From: Zobellella maritima
Lineage (GTDB): Bacteria; Pseudomonadota; Gammaproteobacteria; Enterobacterales; Aeromonadaceae
Length of the DNA stretch: 64,000 nucleotides
Direction: 5' to 3'
Assembly (NCBI RefSeq): GCF_003075035.1
Contig: NZ_QCZE01000001.1
Span: 1,114,602-1,178,601 of the forward strand
The notes under the pieces are model-generated. The model worked only from the letters and a program-made list of their open reading frames with translations, was not told the origin of the DNA and searched no databases. Positions 17,736 to 25,278 of this stretch are shown one piece after another. Position numbers and translations under genes: made by a program. The stretch's first letter is position 1, and each line of letters starts with the position of its first letter.

Positions 17736-18164
17736 TTATTCACTACCCGTGCTCATCAGCAACTCCATATGCCCTGTATAAGCATCTGTTTGTTCACCCG
17801 TTATGACAAAGCCATGCGCCAGGTAAAAATGACAACTCGCCTCATTGGCCTTATAAACGGTCAGGTTCAGGCCATTACGCTGGGTTTGGGCATGCCGGAG
17901 CAATGCCTTGCCATAGCCCCGCACCTGACACGCCGGCTTAACAAAGATCGCGGCCAGGGTATTCTCGCAGAGCGTATAAAAGCCAATCACATGTGCATCC
18001 TGCTCATAGACATAAAGCTCCGAGGCCGGTAAATAAAGGGTGCGCATGCTTTCAACCTGCGACTCCCAAAAGCCGGGCTCGATAAAATCATGAGATATTA
18101 TCGATGCGGCAAGCCAAATATCCAGGATGGCTTCAATATCCTTGCCTTCACTTTTTCTTGTCAC
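17736..18164 (-). CDS. GNAT-family N-acetyltransferase
   Basis: A 142-residue single-domain acetyltransferase. The acetyl-CoA loop is RGYGKALLRHA (motif A, about 83-93), preceded by the strand TLAAIFVKP and followed by the NEASCHFYLAHGF motif B. This is the YjaB-like subgroup. The acceptor is unknown. It sits near the edge of the cassette region, but I see no attC-like site at either end. Confidence 0.85.
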   Translation of the reverse strand: MTRKSEGKDIEAILDIWLAASIISHDFIEPGFWESQVESMRTLYLPASELYVYEQDAHVIGFYTLCENTLAAIFVKPACQVRGYGKALLRHAQTQRNGLNLTVYKANEASCHFYLAHGFVITGEQTDAYTGHMELLMSTGSE

Positions 18165-18787
18165 TCGGTTTCCGAATCGGTATATAACGTTGGAAATCCC
18201 CAGGGTAATTCGCCTTGGGGTTCTGCTATCCAGGTTGGTTAGAAAAAATCAGGACTTAAATAACTGATACAAATACCGCCACATTTTTAGGCAGATGTCA
18301 GCCTTCGATAAGCAGAACCTCCGCGCAAGGTCCGGAAAATGCGCCAGCCATTACTGCATTTCCGCCTTACATGACGGTCAGGGCGCAGCGAAGCCCCCAG
18401 GGAGTGAGCTTGCTCGCTGTAACGAGATGTTTCAACCCAACCGAACATCCAGTGAATATTTGCAGTGGGTTAAAACATCGAGTGTCATGCCCTCACGGCG
18501 AGTCTGTGTTCGAACCTGATTTCTGTGCACAATTAGAAACAGTTATTTAGACCATACGCATCTGCAACCAGGCAGTTACCCAAACTGCCGGCCATATGTC
18601 CCTCTGGTGTCATGCCTGCCGGTAAACATGGCCTCCTACTCAGCGACGATAACAGACAGCTGCTTAACCAAGGTCTGAAGTTTCTCGTGATCAAGCCTAG
18701 CCATATTCCACGCCAGCAGCACAGGCTTCCAAACCGCGCAGCGGTTTGGAGCTCCGGCCCATGCGGCGGGCTGCATTGATCGCCGTG
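18165..18787. other. 623-bp stretch without a recognisable gene
   Basis: Contains an imperfect 17-bp inverted repeat at 18423-18439/18466-18482 (14 of 17 pairs) and a palindrome of about 10-bp arms at 18728-18750 (TCCAAACCGC/GCGGTTTGGA). A short open minus-strand frame ends at 18636 with no convincing start, and may be the tail of a lost gene. Nothing else is supported. Confidence 0.55.
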
Positions 18788-19192
18788 TCAGGACTCAGCG
18801 GGAGGAGACACCATGTGCACCAGCTCCCAAATATGGCCATCCGGATCCTCGAAGCCGTGCCCGTACATGAAGCCATGATCCTTTGCTTCACGGTAGGCTT
18901 TGCCGCCATATTGCTCTGCGCGTGTGACAAGCAAGTCCACCTGCTCCCGGCTCTCACAGCCCAAGCAGTTCAGCACTTCGGTGGTCGAGTGGGCATCGGC
19001 GATGGCCTTGTCCGTGAAACCCGCAAAGAAGGGCTTAGCAAGTAGCATGACAAGGATGTTGTCTGCCATCACGACACAGGCTGCCTGCTCATTGCTGAAT
19101 TGCTCGTTGATGCCGAACCCGAGCCCCGTGTAGAAGTGCCTCGAGCGCTCGACGCTTTCAACCGGCAAGTTGATATAGATGTTGTGAGCCAC
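18788..19192 (-). CDS. VOC-family (glyoxalase/bleomycin-resistance-like) protein
   Basis: A 134-residue VOC protein: MAHNIYINLPVESVERSRHFYTGLGF at the start and GHGFEDPDGHIWELVHM at the end, the pattern of lactoylglutathione-lyase-like proteins of the PhnB/YaeR type. GTG start at 19192 with AAGGAGG 6 bases upstream. It begins 20 bases after an attC-like site, so it looks like a cassette gene, although no attC is evident after its own stop. Substrate unknown. Confidence 0.85.
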   Translation of the reverse strand: MAHNIYINLPVESVERSRHFYTGLGFGINEQFSNEQAACVVMADNILVMLLAKPFFAGFTDKAIADAHSTTEVLNCLGCESREQVDLLVTRAEQYGGKAYREAKDHGFMYGHGFEDPDGHIWELVHMVSPPAES

Positions 19193-19211
19193 GTGATCCC
19201 TCCTTGGTGAG

Positions 19212-19309
19212 TCCTAACGCTGTTGTTGAGCTGTGCCCATGCAGTGCAGCAAAATGCGCATCCGGTGTAGGGCCGAAGGCCCGGAACGCACTACAACAGT
19301 GGGTTATGT
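19212..19309 (-). repeat. attC-like recombination site 1 (after ynfA)
   Basis: About 98 bp on the minus strand from ACATAACCC to GCGTTAGGA. The outer arms pair imperfectly (TAAC..ACTGTTGT with ACAACAGCGTTA). The stop codon of the ynfA remnant lies in the left core site, as is typical of cassettes. Confidence 0.65.
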
Positions 19310-19642
19310 AGTGCGCGGCGCAAATATGATGATCGCCATCCCCACCAGCGCCACGGCTGAACCAAGCAAATCCCAGGTGGTTGGCCGAATACCATCGACG
19401 GCCCAAAGCCACAGGATCGCCATAAAAATATACACACCACCTTAGGCAGCATAGACCCTACCGGCAGCGGTGGGGTGTAGCGACAGTAACCACGCAAATG
19501 CCGCCAGACTCAACGCACCCGGCACCAGCAGCCAGATGGATTTGCCCTCACGCAGCCAGAGGTAAGGCAAATAACAGCCAAGGATATCTGCCAAGGCCGT
19601 AACCAGATAGAGACCCACTGTTTTTAATTCAGGCAACGACAT
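19304..19642 (-). pseudogene. ynfA: ynfA (UPF0060 inner-membrane protein) with a nonsense codon
   Basis: Codons 1-66 match YnfA ([32 protein letters not shown]). Codon 67, normally Tyr in YAAYGGVY, is TAA (19442-19444). The same frame then continues with [17 protein letters not shown] and [12 protein letters not shown] to a natural stop at 19304. A single base change therefore splits a 112-codon gene near the middle; the first half alone would have two TM helices. YnfA is a small four-TM protein distantly related to SMR efflux proteins. An attC-like site follows, marking it as a cassette. A sequencing error would be the main alternative. Confidence 0.85.
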
Positions 19643-19648
19643 TAACCT

Positions 19649-19811
19649 CCCAATTCGCTTTGAGCCACCGCGACAAGATGAGGGGATGGATGTCCAGTGC
19701 TTCGGCGACTTCCTTCACACTCCGGTGCTGTTCATGACTCCAGAGGACAGCTTTTACCTTGAAGTCGTTGCTGTACTACTGGGTTCGCTTCCCTGTTTTG
19801 TAAGCTGGCAT
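19649..19811 (-). mobile_element. IS3-family transposase OrfA remnant
   Basis: The minus strand from 19811 reads MPAYKTGKRTQ, then an in-frame TAG, then YSNDFKVKAVLWSHEQHRSV and [19 protein letters not shown]. This is the N-terminal helix-turn-helix of an IS3-group OrfA (IS150/ISPsy-like pattern). The rest of OrfA, OrfB and the terminal repeats are missing, and it is cut off just before the ynfA start. It is a decayed insertion between the NERD and ynfA cassettes. Confidence 0.85.
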
Positions 19812-19861
19812 CGCTCACCTTTATACGTTATCGAGGTGTGTCCGTTAAAGCGGGTGAGATC

Positions 19862-19889
19862 CAAATCACTCTTAAATGCTTTGTTAGTT
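19862..19889 (-). repeat. Half attC-like site after the NERD gene
   Basis: The stop of the NERD gene lies in AACTAACAAAGCATTTAAG, which resembles the left half of Vibrio-type attC sites. No matching right half is seen before the IS remnant, so the site looks truncated, perhaps by that insertion. Confidence 0.5.
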
Positions 19890-20657
19890 GAATTCTTCCA
19901 CTGACCTACATTTAGGGAAAGAGGAACAACCCCAAAACTGTTTACCTTTATTTTCGCCACGCTTTGTTTCACGCACAATCATTTCAGAGCCACAACGTGA
20001 ACATTGCTTTATGTTTTCTTTTGAAGCGACCAGCTCTTTAACATGTTGCATGTGCTTTAGATCTGTAACCACGCCTTTCTTTAGCTTAACTTCATTGATG
20101 GCTTCGATAATTTGACCAAACTCAGCCTCTGAAAATACAGGCTGTATGAACTGCTTAATGTAATCCAAGCAACCTCGTGCGTAAGTAACATTGTTAGGCA
20201 TATCTGTTTTAAACGTACTATCACCGATAAAAACGATGACCGAGTGCAACTTAGATGAATCTATACCCAACAATGATTCAAGGGTTTTGACATGTTTGTA
20301 ATTTTGATGAAGAGGGTTCTGAAATTTAGAAGTATGACGATATATTCTTTGAGTCCATTGTTTTTGACTTTTTGAGCCAAAAATCCAACCTTTCATATTT
20401 TTCGTTTCAACAACGAAAATACCAAACTTAGACACAACGACGTGGTCGATTTGTGTTGTGCCGTCTTCAGTGGGTAAGGTTACATCTTTTACCAACGTGT
20501 AATCTGACTCAGGTAACTGTGACAAAAGTTTGTTTACCAAAAACCCGCCAAACATACCTTTGAACCATCGACTCTTAAATATCGAAACGATAAATAGCAA
20601 AGGTATGATATACCAAACCTGAGCTAAAGCACCTGATAGTAGTCCTAATATATCCAC
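19884..20657 (-). CDS. NERD-domain protein with topoisomerase-type zinc ribbon
   Basis: A 257-residue protein. One N-terminal TM segment (about 12-28) is followed by a NERD nuclease-related domain (about 45-165; IDHVVVSKFGIFVVETKN holds the Asp and ExK of the restriction-like active site). A C-terminal zinc ribbon (CSRCGSEM ... FWGCSSFPKC) is of the kind found on topoisomerase I. Predicted membrane-anchored, nucleic-acid-binding, possibly a nuclease. GTG start at 20657 with AAGGA upstream. It is bounded by attC-like sites, so a cassette gene; NERD proteins are common integron cargo. Confidence 0.85.
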   Translation of the reverse strand: MDILGLLSGALAQVWYIIPLLFIVSIFKSRWFKGMFGGFLVNKLLSQLPESDYTLVKDVTLPTEDGTTQIDHVVVSKFGIFVVETKNMKGWIFGSKSQKQWTQRIYRHTSKFQNPLHQNYKHVKTLESLLGIDSSKLHSVIVFIGDSTFKTDMPNNVTYARGCLDYIKQFIQPVFSEAEFGQIIEAINEVKLKKGVVTDLKHMQHVKELVASKENIKQCSRCGSEMIVRETKRGENKGKQFWGCSSFPKCRSVEEFN

Positions 20658-20682
20658 GAAACTTCCTTATTCAACTAAATTC

Positions 20683-20754
20683 AACTAACGACAGTGGTAG
20701 TGGGCGGCTACGGAGCGCAGCGTAGTTGACGTCCCGTTGACCACTTTGTTAAAT
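20683..20754 (-). repeat. attC-like recombination site 2 (after the glycine-zipper gene)
   Basis: About 72 bp. Minus strand begins ATTTAAC (perfect RYYYAAC) with AAAGTGGT, and ends ACCACT then CGTTAG; the outer arms pair with a small bulge. The stop codon of the upstream gene is within the left core. Confidence 0.75.
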
Positions 20755-21495
20755 GTCAGTCGAACCATTTGCGCGAATGATATGCCGATCTGCAGTTTCG
20801 AACGGGCTGTCAAACTGAATCGACTTAATAAAGGTTTTTGCAATATCAGTGGCTTCGATAGGTGTGTCGCCCCAGTGATCTAGTGACAGCAATCTCATGC
20901 TCTTAAGCTGTTCAAGGTGAGCAGCAACTACGGGATCGACCTTCGCAATTTGGTTCAAATGTCCCCACACCCATTTCGACTCACTGCCGAGAACTACAAA
21001 CTCATTTAACGTTTCAATTTGGCTGAAAGTGAGACGGTCCAGCACTTCCATAAACCACGAAACCATGGCCGCATTTAACCTTTCATCAAAACAAGCCGTT
21101 ACAAATAAGTTTGCGTAAAACCTGACTTTATATTCTTCATACTGGCTTTTGGATTTCAGGAGCATTGCTTCGAATAGCTCATCAGCTTTGGGACGACCAC
21201 CGATCCTCAGTCTGAAAAAATCATCATCCCTCGGCTGTTCGCCGCAACTGATTTTTGACTGTATTTGGTCTATTGCTAGCGCCGCTGAGCCCGCGACTCT
21301 TGCCGATTCACGATTAGATAAGGAGCGTTCTGAAAAATCCGATATAACTCGGCCAAGCACAGTTACCAATGAGCCCGATGCCCCACCAATAGCAGCTCCA
21401 GCAGGACCGCCCGCCAAAAAACCCAAGGCTGCACCAGTAGCACCTCCGGCTATTTCGGATCCATTCGAAATAAAGTCTGGAACTGAATCTTTCAC
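20749..21495 (-). CDS. Cassette protein with N-terminal glycine-zipper membrane segment
   Basis: A 248-residue protein of unknown family. Residues ~13-50 are a Gly/Ala-rich hydrophobic stretch with repeated GxxxG spacing (GGATGAALGFLAGGPAGAA), typical of helix pairs that insert in or oligomerise on membranes. The remainder is soluble and mostly helical (ESARVAGSAALAIDQIQSKI; FYANLFVTACFDERLNAAMV). GTG or nearby start at 21495. Base composition is less GC-rich than the housekeeping genes. It is bracketed by attC-like sites on both sides. A membrane-acting effector is one possibility but not shown. Confidence 0.65.
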   Translation of the reverse strand: MKDSVPDFISNGSEIAGGATGAALGFLAGGPAGAAIGGASGSLVTVLGRVISDFSERSLSNRESARVAGSAALAIDQIQSKISCGEQPRDDDFFRLRIGGRPKADELFEAMLLKSKSQYEEYKVRFYANLFVTACFDERLNAAMVSWFMEVLDRLTFSQIETLNEFVVLGSESKWVWGHLNQIAKVDPVVAAHLEQLKSMRLLSLDHWGDTPIEATDIAKTFIKSIQFDSPFETADRHIIRANGSTDI

Positions 21496-21516
21496 GGCAG
21501 AACCCTAGTCAATACA

Positions 21517-21574
21517 TTTAAACGCTTCAAACACCGGCGCAGCTTGCTGCGTCCGCGTGCTTTGAATTGTTAAT
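21517..21574 (-). repeat. attC-like recombination site 3, overlapping a coding end
   Basis: About 58 bp on the minus strand from ATTAACAATTCAAAGC to GTTTGAAGCGTTTAA. The arms AATTCAAAGC and GTTTGAAGCGTT pair and the centre AGCAAGCT is a short loop. The last ~17 codons of the upstream gene read through it, so the protein ends in site-encoded residues (KHADAASCAGV). Confidence 0.65.
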
Positions 21575-22828
21575 AATACTTTCCAAAATCTTTTCCAATT
21601 CAGTAGCTCTTTTATTTAGCTCATCTTCTGTCGGCTTTTTCGACATTCTCTTGACCTTTTCATTAGGGTCTTGTAGCCTATGATTTAACTCGGTGGTAAT
21701 AGATTCGTTTAGATCAACCATAAACTCATACTCATCAAGGTGTATGGTAATTACCCGCTTGTCGACATCATCAATTAAAACAGCCCTAATAGGGCATGCT
21801 TGGGCAAGTTCAACAAATCTATTGTCAAATGATGCAAAGAAGGGAACGTAAAAGTCGCCAATGTTTGACTTGCTTGCTAATGTTTCTTGATACCTTACAG
21901 CGAACAGGTCCCAAGCCATACCTTTTATTCTATGAAGAGATTTTTTACCTAATTGGCTAACAGGGTCAAAAAACCTTAAATCCTTGCCGTGCTTTAGTAA
22001 TTTCCAAGCAAAATAAATTTCAGTTTTTGCGAAAGCACCTAAAGCATCTAAAGAGTACTCAACTAGCATTTCAAGCTGCTTCCCTAATTCAAGATTTTTT
22101 TGCTCCCTCAGTAGGACAGCTTTTAATAGAATAAGATAAAGCCCTTTTCTTCTGTTTAGAAACCCTTTGATTTCTTTACTGGAATGAAAGGCATGAAGTG
22201 CCTCTATTGACCTTTTACCAGACTCTTCGAGAGTTTCTGAAAACTTAGGACTTCGAATATTAAAAGAATCCTTTTCATATTCTAAATGATCAAATCTTTT
22301 TAAAGCTCGGATAGTATTAAAAGGCCTATGATTCTCAGGTTTCATGGAGTCGATTAAGTTTTCAATAATGAAGAATGAATAATCGAAGTTGAATCCTTGT
22401 TCTTTTCCTTCTTTTATAAACCTAACAAGCCCCTCAAAACGACCTTCCTCCTTATCTAAAGAACCACCATTTTCCCAAACTCTAAATCTTTCAGCGGCAT
22501 TTGAATCAAGGCTAAGTGAATAGTCAATTGGTATTTCAATGCTCCCTTGTCTCTTTGTAGCTGAGTAGATTTCATCTGAATAGAATAATATTCCCGTACC
22601 ATAGAAATACTTTTTAAGTGTTGGGCAATGTTCTTCAATTTCCTTCAGGGAGGAGTGTGAAAACTCAGAATCAAGATTATTCGTGGAATAAACTAATCTA
22701 AAACCTTTAAACAACTCTTCGTTATTTTCAATAAGATTTTTGAAACTATTAGCAGGTTCGTGCAGTAATATTGCATTTACCACACTTTGAAGCCTCATTA
22801 TCCTTTCTTGCTGACTCTCTGTTCGCAC
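21527..22828 (-). CDS. Hypothetical cassette protein, 433 aa
   Basis: I do not recognise the family. It is a soluble, helix-rich, Lys/Glu-rich protein without signal peptide or clear motif. The region about 330-385 (FYVPFFASFDNRFVELAQAC, VLIDDVDKRVITIHLDEYEF) looks like an alpha/beta segment; the end is a coiled coil. GTG start at 22828 with AAGGA 7 bases before it; an ATG at codon 11 is possible. GC content is low (about 35-40% by eye). The stop codon lies inside an attC-like site. Confidence 0.65.
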   Translation of the reverse strand: MRTESQQERIMRLQSVVNAILLHEPANSFKNLIENNEELFKGFRLVYSTNNLDSEFSHSSLKEIEEHCPTLKKYFYGTGILFYSDEIYSATKRQGSIEIPIDYSLSLDSNAAERFRVWENGGSLDKEEGRFEGLVRFIKEGKEQGFNFDYSFFIIENLIDSMKPENHRPFNTIRALKRFDHLEYEKDSFNIRSPKFSETLEESGKRSIEALHAFHSSKEIKGFLNRRKGLYLILLKAVLLREQKNLELGKQLEMLVEYSLDALGAFAKTEIYFAWKLLKHGKDLRFFDPVSQLGKKSLHRIKGMAWDLFAVRYQETLASKSNIGDFYVPFFASFDNRFVELAQACPIRAVLIDDVDKRVITIHLDEYEFMVDLNESITTELNHRLQDPNEKVKRMSKKPTEDELNKRATELEKILESIINNSKHADAASCAGV

Positions 22829-22844
22829 GGGACTATCCTTGTAT

Positions 22845-22943
22845 TGTTAACGCTTTGCTAAGCGGCAATAAAATAGCTGGCTAAAATTAGCGAGGAACGA
22901 GCAAAAGCCATCTGTTTTTGTCCGTTTGAGCAATTTGTTATAA
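22845..22943 (-). repeat. attC-like recombination site 4 (after the zincin gene)
   Basis: About 99 bp on the minus strand, from TTATAACAAATTGCTCAAAC to CTTAGCAAAGCGTTAAC. The arms AACAAATTGCT and AGCAAAGCGTT pair imperfectly. The gene's TAA is the TAA of the left core. Closest in look to Vibrio/Shewanella chromosomal-integron sites. Confidence 0.8.
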
Positions 22944-24281
22944 CCCGTTTGATGCTTCGGGGTAATATACAGTACCAGTCTCGCCTGATTTAATTCGATT
23001 TAACCAGTCATGGTAAACGTGCGGATATAAATGCTGTCTAGCCACACCTAGCCCTTTAAGGGCGATCTCTAAATTAACTACCTTTTCAAGCTTATCATTC
23101 ATATGAGCTTCCATATCATAATCAATACGTTTACTAGGCTCTGCTTTATCACCGTTCGATAAGAAGAAATATGGAAGTTCAAGAGTGTTTAAATCGTCAA
23201 AATACCAGTTTTTATCTTTGAATTGATCTGCTAGTTTTTTGGCTAAATACGCTCCTTTTTCATTTAGAAGCTCTGACAGAAATTCAAACTCCAGCTTATA
23301 TTGAAGTAACAACGACGATTTCACATCCTCAATTGACTGATTTTTACTTTGATAAACCTTTAATAAAACTTCTTCCATTTCTTCTAACGTTGTCGAATTA
23401 GTGATCCTTTTAGTCGTTTCTGAATGCATTGCCAAACACAACAGCAAGGCTAGGCAAAGTGTACTACGGTGCATCCCTCTCGACATTTCCATTTTCAAAG
23501 CGCTAATTAATTCTTGTGGCGCACCAGAGAATATATGACTTAAAATATATTCGGGGAATGAACCAATAAAAAAGGTAGGGGCATTTAGAGAAAACCTTGA
23601 AATAAGGATCATTATCAATAGCTTTTGACGTAATTTCAACTCAGGAAAAAGCTGATTTATCAACGCAAGAAAGCAAGAGTACTCACTGCCACTAAGCGAA
23701 TTTATATCTTTATTAACCTGCGCGACTAACAAATTTGAAGATACTAAATCATCTTCATATAAATCACATGATATTAACTGCTCTTGTGAGTATGCATGCC
23801 CTTCTATCAGAGAAAGCATTGTGATTGGGGTTGACTGGATTACGCCATCATATTCATTTAAATAATGCATATGAACATACACGCCACACTGTTCGTCATG
23901 CTCAAGTGAATACTTTAGTTTAAGAAAGCTTTGAGCTGTATTTGGGTTTTGTAGCAGTTTCGAATGCATCTGAATCTCTGCATCATTTAAAGAGATTACT
24001 TTTAAATACGTTTCAGTTGGGTCATTAAACCAATTATACATTCTACAGGTGTATTCCATCCCCCACAGAGTCGAAGTGCCATCTAATAAATGCGTAGACT
24101 CGTGTTTATACGTTTTAAATATCTCAAGTTCAGTATTACTCAGAGTATTGAGGTTCTTTGTGTTGATTATTCTTTCAATATCTTCAACGGACTTACCATT
24201 ACCCTCATTGTTAATTTCGATTTGCTGAAAGCCAAAATCATACTGCCCTAAGGTTTGATCTTTAAAAATACATCTACTCAA
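22938..24281 (-). CDS. Putative zinc metalloprotease (HExxH) on a gene cassette
   Basis: About 447 residues. HESTH at 60-64 fits the HExxH zinc motif, and EGHA at 160-163 (LIEGHAYSQE) could give the third ligand, as in several gluzincin-like families. The rest is mainly helical, with a hydrophobic stretch at ~215-235 (LLIMILISRFSLNAPTFF). No signal peptide. The open frame extends to 24389, but those codons are attC sequence. I therefore choose TTG at 24281, which has GGAG five bases upstream. Low GC, flanked by attC-like sites. Family not recognised; the protease call rests on the motif pair. Confidence 0.6.
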   Translation of the reverse strand: MSRCIFKDQTLGQYDFGFQQIEINNEGNGKSVEDIERIINTKNLNTLSNTELEIFKTYKHESTHLLDGTSTLWGMEYTCRMYNWFNDPTETYLKVISLNDAEIQMHSKLLQNPNTAQSFLKLKYSLEHDEQCGVYVHMHYLNEYDGVIQSTPITMLSLIEGHAYSQEQLISCDLYEDDLVSSNLLVAQVNKDINSLSGSEYSCFLALINQLFPELKLRQKLLIMILISRFSLNAPTFFIGSFPEYILSHIFSGAPQELISALKMEMSRGMHRSTLCLALLLCLAMHSETTKRITNSTTLEEMEEVLLKVYQSKNQSIEDVKSSLLLQYKLEFEFLSELLNEKGAYLAKKLADQFKDKNWYFDDLNTLELPYFFLSNGDKAEPSKRIDYDMEAHMNDKLEKVVNLEIALKGLGVARQHLYPHVYHDWLNRIKSGETGTVYYPEASNGL

Positions 24282-24304
24282 AACTGCTCCGACATGACAT
24301 AGGG

Positions 24305-24376
24305 TTATAACGCCGCGCTCTGCGGCAAATTTGGAGCGCAGCGGAAAATTTGTCCAACAGTAGCGCCTTGTTATGC
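24305..24376 (-). repeat. attC-like recombination site 5 (after HEPN gene 1)
   Basis: 72 bp on the minus strand, GCATAACAAGGCGCTACTG to AGAGCGCGGCGTTATAA. Strong imperfect palindrome (AACAAGGCGCT with AGCGCGGCGTT), a textbook attC layout. Confidence 0.88.
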
Positions 24377-25192
24377 TTATCGCAACCAAGATGGAACACT
24401 AGACTTAACTTCAAAGAACTTATCCACTTGATCTAGCTGAGCCTGCTCTAGGTTTGTTAACAATTTCTGTTTGTATGCGTTGCCAAGCCCTTCTGTTGCT
24501 TGTTTAACAATAGGGTGCAGCTTTCTTGCTACCTCAAATATAAAGTTCTTTTCAAATGCTATTTGTGCTCCCCCATGGGACTTTAGGGAGTTAACCTTCT
24601 GCGCATCTGCACGAGATAGCGTTCCTCCCGTATGCACTATAGAGTGACGCAACTGCCAAAGGGTTTTTAACTTCTCTTGAGCGTCGTTACCGAATACGGT
24701 ATATGGAAGCTTATACGCAGCGAAGTATGAATTAACTTTTTCTGGATTGTGCCAACCGCTCATAGAGTCTGCAAGCAATGTTCCAATAGACATCGCCCCG
24801 ATGCCTCTATGAGCTGATAGGCGAACCCAGTCCATTTCAATGTTAGTTTGGTCAGAAACAGCCTTAAAAAACTTCGTCGAATCGAAGTTGTTTAGCAACA
24901 CGGACATATCAAACATACCTGCGAAAAGGTACCTTTGGTACGTTTCGAAATGCCCCATTATCGTTGGTAAAGAAGCTGTTATAAGATGTTGCAAACTATC
25001 GAAACTATCTTTTGTGTAGTCCCCATTCTGTTTCTTAGGAAAATACCTTGTACATAAATCAATAGAACTTTTTGCTTCTACTGTGTATTTCAAGAAAGCA
25101 ACAGCGGGGGCTCTAAGATATTCTTCATGGCTTACATGAGAGTTAGAGGCTCCTGTAAGGTACTGATGAAATTCTTTTACAGGCTTAGACAC
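24377..25192 (-). CDS. HEPN-like cassette protein 1
   Basis: A 271-residue helical protein. The C-terminal third has LRHSIVHTGG, with Arg182 and His187 in the R-x4-H arrangement of HEPN domains, many of which are RNases in toxin and antiphage systems. An N-terminal helical region (LQHLITASLPTIMGHFETYQ) precedes it. GTG start at 25192 with AGGAG upstream. Flanked by attC-like sites; the neighbouring cassette encodes a second protein with the same motif. The HEPN call is motif-based; an antitoxin or defence role is not demonstrated. Confidence 0.7.
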   Translation of the reverse strand: MSKPVKEFHQYLTGASNSHVSHEEYLRAPAVAFLKYTVEAKSSIDLCTRYFPKKQNGDYTKDSFDSLQHLITASLPTIMGHFETYQRYLFAGMFDMSVLLNNFDSTKFFKAVSDQTNIEMDWVRLSAHRGIGAMSIGTLLADSMSGWHNPEKVNSYFAAYKLPYTVFGNDAQEKLKTLWQLRHSIVHTGGTLSRADAQKVNSLKSHGGAQIAFEKNFIFEVARKLHPIVKQATEGLGNAYKQKLLTNLEQAQLDQVDKFFEVKSSVPSWLR

Positions 25193-25209
25193 CTATTTCT
25201 CCTTTTAAA

Positions 25210-25278
25210 GCATAACGCCTGGCTCTGGGGCTGCATGGAGCGCAGCGTAATACAGTTCCTAGCTGCCACTTGTTATGC
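25210..25278 (-). repeat. attC-like recombination site 6 (after HEPN gene 2)
   Basis: 69 bp on the minus strand, GCATAACAAGTGGCAGC to CAGAGCCAGGCGTTATGC; the arms pair imperfectly and both core sites contain GTTATGC or its complement. The HEPN 2 stop codon is in the left core. Confidence 0.88.

Noticed and set aside
18636-18704. 22-codon minus-strand ORF (MARLDHEKLQTLV...)
   Set aside because: Too short, no ribosome site; may be the tail of a decayed gene, but no family could be named.
24282-24389. N-terminal extension of the zincin gene to 24389
   Set aside because: The 36 codons are the attC-like site read as protein; the TTG at 24281 has a ribosome-binding site.
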